NCBI GenBank assembly: GCA_023416955.1
Contig: JAEZGM010000022.1
Span: 62,001-126,000 of the forward strand
DNA length: 64,000 nt
Source of the DNA: Bacillota bacterium
GTDB lineage: Bacteria > Bacillota > Clostridia > Oscillospirales > Acutalibacteraceae
Reading direction: 5' to 3'
Under the pieces are notes generated by a model. The model was not told where the DNA came from. It ran no database searches and saw only the letters and a list, made by a program, of their open reading frames with translations. Within the stretch, counting starts at the first letter, position 1. Every line of letters begins with the position of its first letter. Positions 17,259-26,249 of this stretch are shown one piece after another. Both the position numbers and the translations under genes were made by a program.

Positions 17259-18044
17259 TTATCGAATTGCGTTTTTAACGGACTTAGTAAACAGCGCGGC
17301 GGCTTCCGGTGCATTTTGCTTTTCCTGTTCAACAATTTTCACGATAGCGCTTCCTACAATTACGCCGTCACAGTAAACGCTCATCGTTTTCGCCTGCTCG
17401 GGCCCCGAAATTCCAAAACCGACCGCGCACGGAATTTCCGTATGCTTTTTAATTGTTCCGAAAAACTCCGCGAAATCAGTGGTGAAACTGCTTCGGGTTC
17501 CGGTTACACCGGTGGAGGACACGCAATACAGGAACCCCTTTGCCTCTTTCGCGATGGCGGCAATACGGTCATGTGAAGTGGGAGCCACCAGACTGATCGG
17601 GATGACATTGAAGCGTTCCGCCGGTTCCTGAATCTCATCGCGTTCCTCAAACGGCATATCGGGCACGATCACGCCGTCAATTCCGCATTGCGCGCAAAGC
17701 GCGAAAAAACGTTCCGTGCCGAAACGGTAAATCGTGTTCAGGTACATCATCAGAAGAAGGGGTTCATCAGTCTGTTTGCGGAGGCGTGTTACAAGATCAA
17801 AAATTTTCACCAGCGTCACGCCGCCGTCCAGCGCGCGCTTGCTTGCCCTTTGGATTACCGGGCCTTCCGCGACCGGGTCGGAAAACGGTACGCCGATTTC
17901 CACCAGGTCGGCCCCTGCCGCGATCATCGCCAGCACAAGTTTTTCCGTCGTTTCCAAATCGGGGTCGCCCGCGGTAACAAACGGAATGAACGCCTTTTCT
18001 CCTTTTTTCTTTAATTCCTCAAATTTGCGGTCAATCCTGTTCAT
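17259..18044 (-). CDS. trpA: Tryptophan synthase alpha subunit
   Basis: Converts indole-3-glycerol phosphate to indole plus glyceraldehyde 3-phosphate, passing indole to TrpB. The 261-residue TIM barrel has the catalytic Glu in DLVEIGVPFSDP and Asp in the following SDPVAEGP, plus the phosphate-binding loop CVSSTGVTGTR and VGFGISGPEQ. The usual DPLADGP reads DPVAEGP, a conservative change that leaves the catalytic aspartate. It is last in the trp operon, and its start overlaps trpB by 14 bases. Confidence 0.96.
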   Translation of the reverse strand: MNRIDRKFEELKKKGEKAFIPFVTAGDPDLETTEKLVLAMIAAGADLVEIGVPFSDPVAEGPVIQRASKRALDGGVTLVKIFDLVTRLRKQTDEPLLLMMYLNTIYRFGTERFFALCAQCGIDGVIVPDMPFEERDEIQEPAERFNVIPISLVAPTSHDRIAAIAKEAKGFLYCVSSTGVTGTRSSFTTDFAEFFGTIKKHTEIPCAVGFGISGPEQAKTMSVYCDGVIVGSAIVKIVEQEKQNAPEAAALFTKSVKNAIR

Positions 18045-19224
18045 TCAGTTCAACCCCCCTGTACTTTGCTACAGAATATACGTCCTTGTCGCCGCGCCCG
18101 GAAAGGTTTACAATCATCACCTGGTCTTTGCGCATGGACGGCGCCAGCCTCATTGCGGCGGCGACCGCGTGCGCGGACTCGATTGCCGGAATAATGCCCT
18201 CCGTCCTGGAAAGATACTCAAACGCATGAACCGCCTCTTCATCGGTGACATCCACATACTCCGCCCTGCCGGAGGCGGCAAGCTGCGCGTGTTCCGGCCC
18301 GATGCCGGGGTAATCAAGCCCCGCCGAAATGGAGTACACCGGCGCGATCTGCCCCTCATCATTCTGGAGGAAAATGGACTTCATCCCATGGAAAATACCC
18401 GTGCTGCCCTTTGCAATCGTTGCCGCGTGCAGTGCGGTATCCACCCCTTTCCCCGCCGCTTCCGCCCCGATGAGGCGGACACCCGCCTCCGAAATAAAGT
18501 CGTAAAACAGCCCCATCGCGTTGGAGCCGCCGCCCACACAGGCAACGACACAGTCGGGAAGCCTTCCTTCCCGCTCCAAAATCTGCTGTTTTGCTTCTTC
18601 CCCGATTACCTTCTGAAAATCGCGCACCATCTGCGGGTAAGGGTGGGGGCCCATCACGGAGCCAATTAAATAATACGTATTTTCCACGTTCGCCGTCCAG
18701 TCGCGCATGGCTTCGTTGATTGCGTCTTTCAAGGTGCCCGTGCCGGAGTCGACCCCGGTTACTTTCGCGCCCAAAAGGCGCATACGGTACACATTCAGCG
18801 ACTGGCGCTCCATGTCCTCCACCCCCATGAAAACCTCGCACTCCATGTGAAAGAGCGCCGCCGCCGTCGCCGTGGCGACACCGTGCTGCCCCGCGCCGGT
18901 TTCCGCGATAATTCTGGTTTTTCCCATGCGCTTCGCCAGAAGAATCTGCCCCAGAACATTGTTGATTTTATGTGCGCCGGTGTGGTTCAGGTCTTCCCGC
19001 TTCAGGTAAATCTTCGCGCCACCCAGATCCTCCGTCATTCTTCCCGCATAATACAGCATGGACGGACGGTTCGCGTAATCACGATAAAGCGCCCGCAGCT
19101 CATTTTGAAAATCCGCGTCCGCGCTGTACTTTGTATAAGCTGCCTCCAGTTCGTGGACGGCATTCATCAGCGTCTCCGGTACATACTGCCCGCCGAATTC
19201 ACCGTATCTTCCTGCCTTACTCAT
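18031..19224 (-). CDS. trpB: Tryptophan synthase beta subunit
   Basis: PLP enzyme joining indole and serine to make tryptophan. The 397-residue protein starts GRYGEFGGQYVPETLM; the Schiff-base lysine lies in LNHTGAHKINNVLGQ, the phosphate loop is VACVGGGSNAMG, and ETGAGQHG is intact. An in-frame start at 19281 exists, but the ATG at 19224 has AAGGTGG 8 bases upstream and matches the family N-terminus. It overlaps trpF by 8 bases and trpA by 14. Confidence 0.97.
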   Translation of the reverse strand: MSKAGRYGEFGGQYVPETLMNAVHELEAAYTKYSADADFQNELRALYRDYANRPSMLYYAGRMTEDLGGAKIYLKREDLNHTGAHKINNVLGQILLAKRMGKTRIIAETGAGQHGVATATAAALFHMECEVFMGVEDMERQSLNVYRMRLLGAKVTGVDSGTGTLKDAINEAMRDWTANVENTYYLIGSVMGPHPYPQMVRDFQKVIGEEAKQQILEREGRLPDCVVACVGGGSNAMGLFYDFISEAGVRLIGAEAAGKGVDTALHAATIAKGSTGIFHGMKSIFLQNDEGQIAPVYSISAGLDYPGIGPEHAQLAASGRAEYVDVTDEEAVHAFEYLSRTEGIIPAIESAHAVAAAMRLAPSMRKDQVMIVNLSGRGDKDVYSVAKYRGVELNEQD

Positions 19225-19864
19225 TGTGTTCCCACCTTTCTTCAATTTCTGTACTCCGTAAAATCCGCATGACAGCTTCAATTTTTTTCGGGTCTTTTAC
19301 GCCGTCAGTTTCGATTCCACTGGAAATATCCACGCCGTAAGGACGTATTTTTTCGATGATACCCGGAATATTTTTGCTGTTCAACCCGCCCGCCAGAAAA
19401 AATGGCTTGTTAAATCCGCTCTTTTGTATCAGCTCCAGATTAACCGGAATCCCCGTGCCGCCCTGCTCCGTCGGTGAAAAGCTGTCAAACAGGAAGCGGT
19501 CGGCGGGAAGATGCAGCGCAGACAAAATGCTTTCTTCATTCTTTACACGGACTGCCTTCCAGATTTTCACCCCCGGCAAGGCACTGCGCAGCTGCTCAAT
19601 ATACTGCGTATTTTCCGCACCGTGAAGCTGTACCGCGTGCAGTCCGATTAGCCTTGCAGCGAACCGCACGATCTCCGGTTCCTCGTCCACAAACACGCCT
19701 ACTTTCCGGATTTTCGGGTTTAGTTTTTCCGCGAGCAGCGCCGCCGCTTCCGGTGAAACACGCCGCTTCGTTCCCGCAAAAACAAACCCGACATAGTCCG
19801 GCTTAAATTCGTTCATGTATGAAACATCTTCCGGGCGTTTTATACCGCAAAGCTTCACTTTCAT
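19217..19864 (-). CDS. trpF: Phosphoribosylanthranilate isomerase
   Basis: Amadori isomerase of tryptophan synthesis, 215 residues. The catalytic Cys is in VKLCGIKRPEDV at the N-terminus and the catalytic Asp in FLFDSFSPTEQGGTG; the GGLNSKN and GVDISSGIET phosphate-binding loops are present. It overlaps trpC (ATGA) and trpB. Confidence 0.95.
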   Translation of the reverse strand: MKVKLCGIKRPEDVSYMNEFKPDYVGFVFAGTKRRVSPEAAALLAEKLNPKIRKVGVFVDEEPEIVRFAARLIGLHAVQLHGAENTQYIEQLRSALPGVKIWKAVRVKNEESILSALHLPADRFLFDSFSPTEQGGTGIPVNLELIQKSGFNKPFFLAGGLNSKNIPGIIEKIRPYGVDISSGIETDGVKDPKKIEAVMRILRSTEIEERWEHNE

Positions 19865-20637
19865 AATCCGTCCCTCAATTCCCGCAGCGTGGAGGCGACG
19901 TCGCGGCTTCGCATCAGCGTTTCGCCGATCAGAACCGCGTCCGCGCCCGCCGAACGCACAGCCCGCAGATCGTTATGCGTGACGATCCCGCTTTCCGATA
20001 CCAGAACACGGTCGTTCGGCACCAGCTTGGCAAGCCGTCCGGTCGTCTGTAAATCCACCTGAAACGTTTTTAAATCACGGTTATTAATTCCGATCATTCC
20101 CGCACCGGCATTCAGAACGGCATCCAACTCCCGCTCGTTATGCACCTCCATCAGACTGTCTAAGCCAAGCGAATCCGCCAGCCGTGCGAATTCCTTCAGC
20201 TTCTCTTTCGGCAGCAAAGCGGCAATGAGCAAAATGGCGTCCGCTCCGATGGCCTTTGCTTCGTAAATCTGATACGGATCAATGATGAAATCCTTGCGCA
20301 GAATCGGCAAATCTACCGTTTTGCGCACTTCCCTGAGGTACGCGGACGAGCCCTGAAAATAGGCTTCCTCGGTCAGAACGGAGATCGCGTCCGCGCCGGA
20401 GGCTTCATAAACCACCGCCGTCTGCGCCGGGTGAAAATCCGGGCAAATCAGCCCTTTTGACGGAGAAGCCTTTTTTATTTCGGCGATGACCGAGAGCCTT
20501 CCACCTTTCAAAGCGGCCAGCAGATTCCCATTTTGGTTTTGTTTTTCCGCCGCTGCTTTGACCGTTTCCAGAGGTAGCGCCGCACGCTCACGCTCTAGCT
20601 GAACAAGACGCTTTGCCGCAATTTCATCTAAAATCAT
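19861..20637 (-). CDS. trpC: Indole-3-glycerol phosphate synthase
   Basis: Ring-closing decarboxylase of the pathway, 258 residues. Family motifs are VIAEIKKASPSKG, LRKDFIIDPYQIYEAKAIGAD with the catalytic Lys, GINNRDLKTF and LVSESGI. It begins 5 bases after the trpGD stop and overlaps trpF by 4 bases. It is unfused to trpF, unlike the enterobacterial arrangement. Confidence 0.96.
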   Translation of the reverse strand: MILDEIAAKRLVQLERERAALPLETVKAAAEKQNQNGNLLAALKGGRLSVIAEIKKASPSKGLICPDFHPAQTAVVYEASGADAISVLTEEAYFQGSSAYLREVRKTVDLPILRKDFIIDPYQIYEAKAIGADAILLIAALLPKEKLKEFARLADSLGLDSLMEVHNERELDAVLNAGAGMIGINNRDLKTFQVDLQTTGRLAKLVPNDRVLVSESGIVTHNDLRAVRSAGADAVLIGETLMRSRDVASTLRELRDGL

Positions 20638-20642
20638 TGCCT

Positions 20643-22283
20643 TTACTCCTTCTTAATTCCGGTGACTTCTTTCAGCTGATTCAGCTTTTTCAGCGCCGCG
20701 CCGCTGTCTATGGCTTGCTCCGCCAACCGAATTCCCTCGGCGATGGTGGGAGCAAGCTTGCCGATATAAAGCGCGCTGCCCGCGTTCAGCAGTACGATAT
20801 CGCGCGTTGGCCCTTTCTTCCCGCTTAAAACATCCAGTGCAATTGCGGCGTTGTCATTGGCGGTGCCGCCGACAATATCCGATTTATTGGCAAGATTCAT
20901 TCCGTAATCAGCGGGATTCAGCTCGTAACGGGTGATGCTTCCATTCTGGATTTCACAGACGGCGGTCTTGTCGGAAATACTGATTTCATCCAGACCGTCG
21001 TTGCCGTGAACAAGCATGGCATTTTTCACCCCGAGGTTGACCAGCACATTGGCAAGCGGTTCCAGCAGATTTTCATCGTAAACACCCAGCAGAATGGACT
21101 CCGCATGCGCCGGATTCGCGAGAGGGCCTAAAATATTGAATACGGTGCGCAGCCCGGTTTCCCTGCGCGGCGCTGCGGCGTAACGCATGGAACCGTGATA
21201 ATTCTGCGCAAATAGAAACGTGATGCCGCACTCGTCCATACACTGTGCGGCCTGCTCCGGGGTCAGCGTAATCGTAACGCCAAGCGCCTCCAGAACGTCC
21301 GCCGCGCCGCTTTTGCTTGAAACGCTGCGGTTGCCGTGCTTTGCTACCTTTAATCCCGCGCCCGCCGCGACAAACGCGGAGGTTGTGGAAATATTGAAGC
21401 TGTTCGCCAAGTCGCCGCCCGTGCCGACGATATCCACCGCCGCCGGGGAAATTGCAACCGGCTTTGCCTTTTCCCGCATCACTTTGGCAAAACCGGTAAT
21501 CTCTTCAATCGTTTCGCCCTTCATGCGCAGTGCGGTGATAAATGCCGCAATCTGCGAATCAGTTGCTTCATCGCTCATGATCGTATTCATTGCTTCAATG
21601 GCTTCGTGCTCCGTAAGATTTTCACTGTCCACCACTTTGGCAAGATAGGGCTTCAGCCCGGTTCTTTTTTCCGCCGGAACCAATGGGGCAATTGCAAGTT
21701 CGGGTTCCAAATGGCACACCTCTTTCAAAAAATTATATAGGATTTGATCCCCTGTCGGGGTCAAGACCGATTCGGGATGAAACTGTACCCCATAAGTAGG
21801 GTCGGTTTTATGCTGCACCGCCATAATCTGACCGTCTTCGTCCGCCGCCGTTACCGTCAGGCAGTCCGGCAGTGAGGAAGGCTCCAGAATCAGGGAATGA
21901 TACCTCGCCGCGGAAATTTCCTTTGGCATGCTTTTGAAAATCGGGGAATTGTTTTGCACTGAAATGACGCTTGCTTTCCCGTGCATCAGCCGGGAAGCAC
22001 GGATCACCCTGCCGCCGAACGCCTCCCCGATGGACTGATGCCCCAGGCACACGCCAAGGATGGGGATTTCCCCGCTGAACCTGCGGATTGCGTCCAATGA
22101 AATTCCCGCCTCCTTCGGGTAGCCCGGCCCGGGGGAAATCACGATTGCCTGCGGGTGCAGGGCTTCTATTTCTTCCGGCGTGATTTCATTGTTGCGCACT
22201 ACGAGGATATTTGGATAAAGCGCGCCGATTCTCTGGTAAAGGTTGTAAGTAAAGCTGTCAAAATTATCGATTAAGAGAATCAT
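20643..22283 (-). CDS. trpGD: Bifunctional anthranilate synthase glutaminase / anthranilate phosphoribosyltransferase
   Basis: Fusion of two enzymes in 546 residues. Residues 1-195 are the class I glutamine amidotransferase TrpG, with the nucleophile Cys in ILGVCLGHQSIGE and the His/Glu pair in VQFHPESVL. Residues from about 208 are TrpD, with the PRPP-binding VDIVGTGGD, NISTTSAFVAAGAG and KHGNRSVSSKSGAADVLE. The fusion supplies ammonia to TrpE and then transfers phosphoribose to anthranilate. Its start overlaps the trpE stop (ATGA). Confidence 0.95.
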   Translation of the reverse strand: MILLIDNFDSFTYNLYQRIGALYPNILVVRNNEITPEEIEALHPQAIVISPGPGYPKEAGISLDAIRRFSGEIPILGVCLGHQSIGEAFGGRVIRASRLMHGKASVISVQNNSPIFKSMPKEISAARYHSLILEPSSLPDCLTVTAADEDGQIMAVQHKTDPTYGVQFHPESVLTPTGDQILYNFLKEVCHLEPELAIAPLVPAEKRTGLKPYLAKVVDSENLTEHEAIEAMNTIMSDEATDSQIAAFITALRMKGETIEEITGFAKVMREKAKPVAISPAAVDIVGTGGDLANSFNISTTSAFVAAGAGLKVAKHGNRSVSSKSGAADVLEALGVTITLTPEQAAQCMDECGITFLFAQNYHGSMRYAAAPRRETGLRTVFNILGPLANPAHAESILLGVYDENLLEPLANVLVNLGVKNAMLVHGNDGLDEISISDKTAVCEIQNGSITRYELNPADYGMNLANKSDIVGGTANDNAAIALDVLSGKKGPTRDIVLLNAGSALYIGKLAPTIAEGIRLAEQAIDSGAALKKLNQLKEVTGIKKE

Positions 22284-23749
22284 AGTTCGTTCGCCTCCCG
22301 AATCGCGTTCACTACCGCGAGCGCCTTGTTTTTCGTTTCAAGATATTCCTTTTCCGGCACGCTGTCGGCGACGATACCCGCGCCCGCCTGTACATATGCC
22401 TTTCCGTTTCGGAACAGCGCCGTACGAATCGCAATGCAGGTGTCAATATTGCCGTCAAACCCCAAATATCCAATTGCGCCGCCGTAAACGCCGCGTTTTT
22501 TATTTTCGAGGGAGTCGATGATCTGCATTGCGCGTATTTTCGGTGCTCCCGACAGCGTTCCGGCGGGAAGCACGGACAGCAGCGCGTCCATGGAATTGCA
22601 GTCCTCCCGCAGTACCCCCTGTACCTCGCTCACCATGTGCATGACCCTGGAACAGCGTTCCACATGCATGAAGCCGGAAACCTGCACCGAGCCGAAACGG
22701 CTCACGCGCCCGACGTCATTGCGGCCAAGGTCGACCAGCATCGTGTGCTCTGCACGCTCTTTTTCGTCGCGCAGAAGCTGCCGCTCCAACAGTATATCTT
22801 CCTCTTCGTCCCTGCCGCGCCGCGATGTTCCGGCAATCGGTTTGTTTGTAATCACGCCGTTTTCCACGTTGACCAGCATTTCCGGGGAGGCGCCCGCAAT
22901 CTGATAATCCTTTGACTGGAAATAATAGAGATAAGGGGAAGGATTCGTCGCGCGCAGCGCACGGTACACCTGAAACGGTTCCGGCGAATTCTGAATTTCA
23001 AAACGCTGGGACAGGACGACCTGAAAAATATCGCCCGCCAGAATATGCTCCTTTGCTTTGTTCACCATCGCGACGTATTCTTCTTCGGGGACATTGGATT
23101 CAATCTGTAACTCGCCTACCCGATTTGCCGCGGACTCTTCGCTTTTCCCTTCCGAAATCAGTTCAAACAGCTCCGCCGCTCTCTTTTCGCAGGACACATA
23201 CTGCTCTTTCACATCAGAATTTCGATTCAGGCTCAGAATCACATATACTTTACTGCTCAGGTGGTCATACGCAATGACCTCGTCATACAGATGTAATACA
23301 CAGTCTGGCATCTGCAGGTCGTCCTGCGGCGGATACGCCAGCGTTTTTTCCAGATACCGAAGCATATCGTAGCCAAAGTATCCGACAAGTCCGCCTGTAA
23401 ACCGAGGGAAACCCGGGAACACCGGCGAACGGTTTTCCCTCATAATCCTTGAAAGATACGCCGCAGGATTTTGAATCTGCTCCACCGTGACATTTCCGTT
23501 TCGGGTGAATTCCGCCTTTCCGTCCTGTATCACGATCTGTGCCTTTGGATGAATCCCAATGAAGGAATACCTGCCCCAGCGCTCGGAATTTTCCACGCTT
23601 TCAAGCAGGAAACAGTTTTCAGATGATTTTTTCAGCGTGCCGAATATCCCGACAGGCGTACAGCAGTCCATGAGCCGCGAAAAAAATACGGGTACGGTTT
23701 GATAGCTGTTCAGATATTCCTGCACAACTTCAAAAGACGGATACAGCAT
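22280..23749 (-). CDS. trpE: Anthranilate synthase component I
   Basis: Chorismate-using subunit of anthranilate synthase, 489 residues. The chorismate-binding domain shows GDIFQVVLSQRFE, the SPEMLVNVENG segment, PIAGTSRRGRDEEED, DEKERAEHTMLVDLGRNDVGRV and the ALLSVLPAGTLSGAPKIRAM block with the catalytic residues. It is the first gene of the operon, about 350 bases downstream of the transcription start and behind a T-box terminator. GGGAG lies upstream of the ATG. Confidence 0.96.
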   Translation of the reverse strand: MLYPSFEVVQEYLNSYQTVPVFFSRLMDCCTPVGIFGTLKKSSENCFLLESVENSERWGRYSFIGIHPKAQIVIQDGKAEFTRNGNVTVEQIQNPAAYLSRIMRENRSPVFPGFPRFTGGLVGYFGYDMLRYLEKTLAYPPQDDLQMPDCVLHLYDEVIAYDHLSSKVYVILSLNRNSDVKEQYVSCEKRAAELFELISEGKSEESAANRVGELQIESNVPEEEYVAMVNKAKEHILAGDIFQVVLSQRFEIQNSPEPFQVYRALRATNPSPYLYYFQSKDYQIAGASPEMLVNVENGVITNKPIAGTSRRGRDEEEDILLERQLLRDEKERAEHTMLVDLGRNDVGRVSRFGSVQVSGFMHVERCSRVMHMVSEVQGVLREDCNSMDALLSVLPAGTLSGAPKIRAMQIIDSLENKKRGVYGGAIGYLGFDGNIDTCIAIRTALFRNGKAYVQAGAGIVADSVPEKEYLETKNKALAVVNAIREANEL

Positions 23750-23785
23750 TTCTCATTCTCCCTTTGTAAAAATTGCAATAAAAAA

Positions 23786-24097
23786 AGCCTATCATCCCCA
23801 ATACAAGGGACGATAGGCTCGTGGTGCCACCCTAATTTAAGAACATAACTGTTCTTCTTTTCCGGGTACGCAACGAAATTCCAAATCAAAGAGGTACGCC
23901 GCAATTTCGCATTAATACCCTCTCGCTGTAACGCGCGAAACGCGGCAGCAGATACTCGGAAAAACTCCTTTACCTGCGCTTCTCACAAATCCATTCACAA
24001 ACACCGTATGTACCGGCTCCCACCAAATGCCGTGCTCTCTGTGCCACCGTTGTGCCTGTTACTTACCTTTGCTCAAAGAATTTAATGTATTAAATTG
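23786..24097 (-). promoter_or_regulatory. T-box riboswitch sensing tRNA-Trp
   Basis: On the minus strand the conserved T-box AGGGTGGCACCACG lies at 23820-23833, and the downstream terminator stem (23786-23798 with 23807-23819) ends in seven T. The stem I specifier segment GAATGGA places TGG, the tryptophan codon, at 23991-23993. The fourth base of the TGGC T-box pairs with a G discriminator, as expected for tRNA-Trp. Uncharged tRNA should favour antitermination into trpE. Confidence 0.95.
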
Positions 24098-24102
24098 ATG
24101 CT

Positions 24103-24131
24103 ATTATAGATGATGCTTTTTGCTTTGTCAA
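24103..24131 (-). promoter_or_regulatory. Consensus promoter of the trp operon
   Basis: On the minus strand TTGACA (24126-24131) and TATAAT (24103-24108) are perfect matches spaced by 17 bases, giving a start near 24096 just before the T-box stem I. Confidence 0.92.
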
Positions 24132-24188
24132 GAGCGATTCTGATATTTTCTCTATTTTATGAAATGTTTCGGAAGCGGTGCCTGTCCT

Positions 24189-24932
24189 TCACGGGTCCAA
24201 CAGATCATGCAGCATGGACTGATAGTGATTTAAAAACTGCCGGGTAATCTGGTAATTTTCCGTGTGCTCATACGCCGTTTTCTCAATACCTTTTTCAGAA
24301 AGAGAATAAATAACACTGTCGGGATACGCCGTTAAAATCGGAGAATGCGTCGCGATGATAAACTGCGAATCCTGCTTTACCAAATCGTCAATCCGGCAAA
24401 GCATGGCAAGCTGGCGCTGCGGGGAAAGCGCAGCCTCCGGCTCATCGAGGATATAAACTCCATGCCCGCCCAAACGGTTGTTCAGAAGCGCGAAAAAACT
24501 TTCGCCGTGGGAACGTTCATGAAGCGAACCGCCGTAGCTGTTCTTTATCGAAGGTGCCTCTGACGAAACCGAATCCAACTCCTCAATATTTGTGGCGACA
24601 TTATAGAAACTTTCGGCACGAAGGAAATAGCCGTCGCGCGGGTGCCGCACCCCTTTGGCAATCATCAGGTAATCCGACAAATCGGAGTGGGAACGGTAGG
24701 TTTCAAAGCTGAAATTACGGCTTCCGCCCTCCGGATTAAATCCGCAGCATACGGCAATCGCCTCAATCAGCGTCGACTTGCCCGACCCGTTTTCTCCGAC
24801 AAAAAAGGTTATTTTGGGGTGCAGCGGCAATTCATTCAGCGCCTTTACGGCAGGAATATGGAACGGATACCGGTCGAAGCGCTCCACTTTGTCCCTCTTC
24901 AGTATTACTTTATTTAAATACTGCTCCTGCAT
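24189..24932 (-). CDS. AAA-type ATPase (ABC-like, RecF/SMC-style P-loop)
   Basis: Soluble ATP-binding protein of 247 residues. Walker A is FFVGENGSGKSTLIEA (about 43-58), an ABC-like signature appears in HERSHGESFFALL, Walker B is GVYILDEPEAALSP, and ATHSPIL is the H-loop. It belongs to the family of stand-alone predicted ATPases with a bound DNA or toxin-antitoxin-like role in some relatives; no partner gene is seen here. It lies downstream of the polysaccharide genes with a 50-base gap and may share their transcript. Function unassigned. Confidence 0.8.
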   Translation of the reverse strand: MQEQYLNKVILKRDKVERFDRYPFHIPAVKALNELPLHPKITFFVGENGSGKSTLIEAIAVCCGFNPEGGSRNFSFETYRSHSDLSDYLMIAKGVRHPRDGYFLRAESFYNVATNIEELDSVSSEAPSIKNSYGGSLHERSHGESFFALLNNRLGGHGVYILDEPEAALSPQRQLAMLCRIDDLVKQDSQFIIATHSPILTAYPDSVIYSLSEKGIEKTAYEHTENYQITRQFLNHYQSMLHDLLDP

Positions 24933-24982
24933 TGTTCACACTCCGTCCGGCTTCATCTCACAAAAGATGTCGGGATACGCCG

Positions 24983-26245
24983 TTAACAGTCCGTTGTAAC
25001 AAAACCAATCATATTGCCGCCCGCTGTCTTCAGGCGGCGGAAAGACTCCTTAAACTCATGGTAAGGTGTTGAACCGTATTTTGCCGTCAGAATGACAGCA
25101 CTAAATAAAGGCGCAAGATTGTCCGCATCGGAAAAACGTGCCTCGGACGGAGCGTTCACCACAATATAATCATACCGGGAGGAAAGCTCTTTCATCAGGT
25201 TGCTAAACTGGTCAGTGGCCAGAATATCGGAAAAATTCTCTGTTTTTTGCTCTGCCCCGGCAATCAGGCTAAGGCCTTTTTTACCGGACGCCTCAACCGC
25301 CTGCTCCGCAGTGCAGATACCGTTCAGTACTTCGGAAAGACTATGCTTCGGCTGAATTCCCAGCAGCTTCGCAACTTGATGCCCATGGGCATCGGCATCA
25401 ATCAACAAAACATTATTGTTTGCGCGTGCAATCGCTTCGCTGAAACCGGCAGCCACAGCCGCCGAGCCGTTGTTCATGCATACATCGGCCACCAGAAAGC
25501 TTTTTCCGCCGCCGGCCTGATGCACCGCCGCCGCGCGCAGTTTACGGAAGCTGTCCAGCTTCTTTTCTTCAGAACCCTGTTTTGTAATATCGCCCAGGAA
25601 GCTGATACCAAGCGCTTCACTTACAAAATCATTATTCCGTATCGTTTTATCGGTCAGCACAAGGATGACACCGAAGCATACATAAAGGATAAAACCGACA
25701 ATCAACCCGATCAGCCCAGTCTTTACCATGATTGATTTATTAGACACCGGCTTTTGGGGAATCGCGTTATCGGTGGTGTTTGCGGAGAGCTTTGGAGACG
25801 GAAAAGAATTTACAAGCTTTTCTCCGAGCACCTGAGCTGCCATATCAGAAATTTCTGACACCAAGCTTGCATTCGGACTGGAAACAGAAACCTTAATCAT
25901 AGGCGCACTGCTCACCTGAGATGCTCCGATACTCGTAATCTGATCTTCTTTAATGCCAAGCCTTTGGGCTGTCTGTTTGATCAAGTCGGTACCGTTCGCC
26001 ATAGCGACGCCGGCCTGCACTCTGGTGCTCAATATGCTGGTATATTGAAGGCGATAATCGGTACCTGCACTTTCAGGCACTTCGCAGGAGACCAGAATCG
26101 TTGTAGAGGCGGAATACTCATGATGGTAAAAGTGGAGAGGCAGCAATGCGAACAAAATACCGAATAAGGCAACAACAATAATAAACTGGCGGATATGTCT
26201 TTTAAAAAACTGCATTACTTCTGTAAAACTCACAAAAAGTTCCAT
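24983..26245 (-). CDS. Wzz-type chain-length protein fused to a degenerate BY-kinase-like domain
   Basis: 420-residue membrane protein. Residues 1-200 form a Wzz domain, with TM1 about 18-36 and TM2 about 172-195 around an extracellular region. Residues 235-420 resemble the bacterial tyrosine kinase/ParA-like ATPase: VLLIDADAHGHQ keeps the Walker A' motif. However, the expected P-loop reads VCMNNGSAAVAAG without the GK(S/T), Walker B is YIVVNAPSEA, and the usual tyrosine tail is absent (ends FVTTDC). It probably controls polymer length but is unlikely to be an active kinase. It lies 4 bases after the glycosyltransferase gene. Confidence 0.75.
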   Translation of the reverse strand: MELFVSFTEVMQFFKRHIRQFIIVVALFGILFALLPLHFYHHEYSASTTILVSCEVPESAGTDYRLQYTSILSTRVQAGVAMANGTDLIKQTAQRLGIKEDQITSIGASQVSSAPMIKVSVSSPNASLVSEISDMAAQVLGEKLVNSFPSPKLSANTTDNAIPQKPVSNKSIMVKTGLIGLIVGFILYVCFGVILVLTDKTIRNNDFVSEALGISFLGDITKQGSEEKKLDSFRKLRAAAVHQAGGGKSFLVADVCMNNGSAAVAAGFSEAIARANNNVLLIDADAHGHQVAKLLGIQPKHSLSEVLNGICTAEQAVEASGKKGLSLIAGAEQKTENFSDILATDQFSNLMKELSSRYDYIVVNAPSEARFSDADNLAPLFSAVILTAKYGSTPYHEFKESFRRLKTAGGNMIGFVTTDC

Positions 26246-26249
26246 TGAA

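Noticed and set aside
17734..18669. Plus-strand open frame of 311 codons opposite trpA and trpB
   Set aside because: A shadow of conserved trp genes, with basic, low-complexity translation.
23710..23904. Tryptophan-containing short frame in the trp leader as an attenuator peptide
   Set aside because: It overlaps the T-box motif, the terminator and the trpE start; the T-box explains the regulation and the Trp codons are not adjacent.
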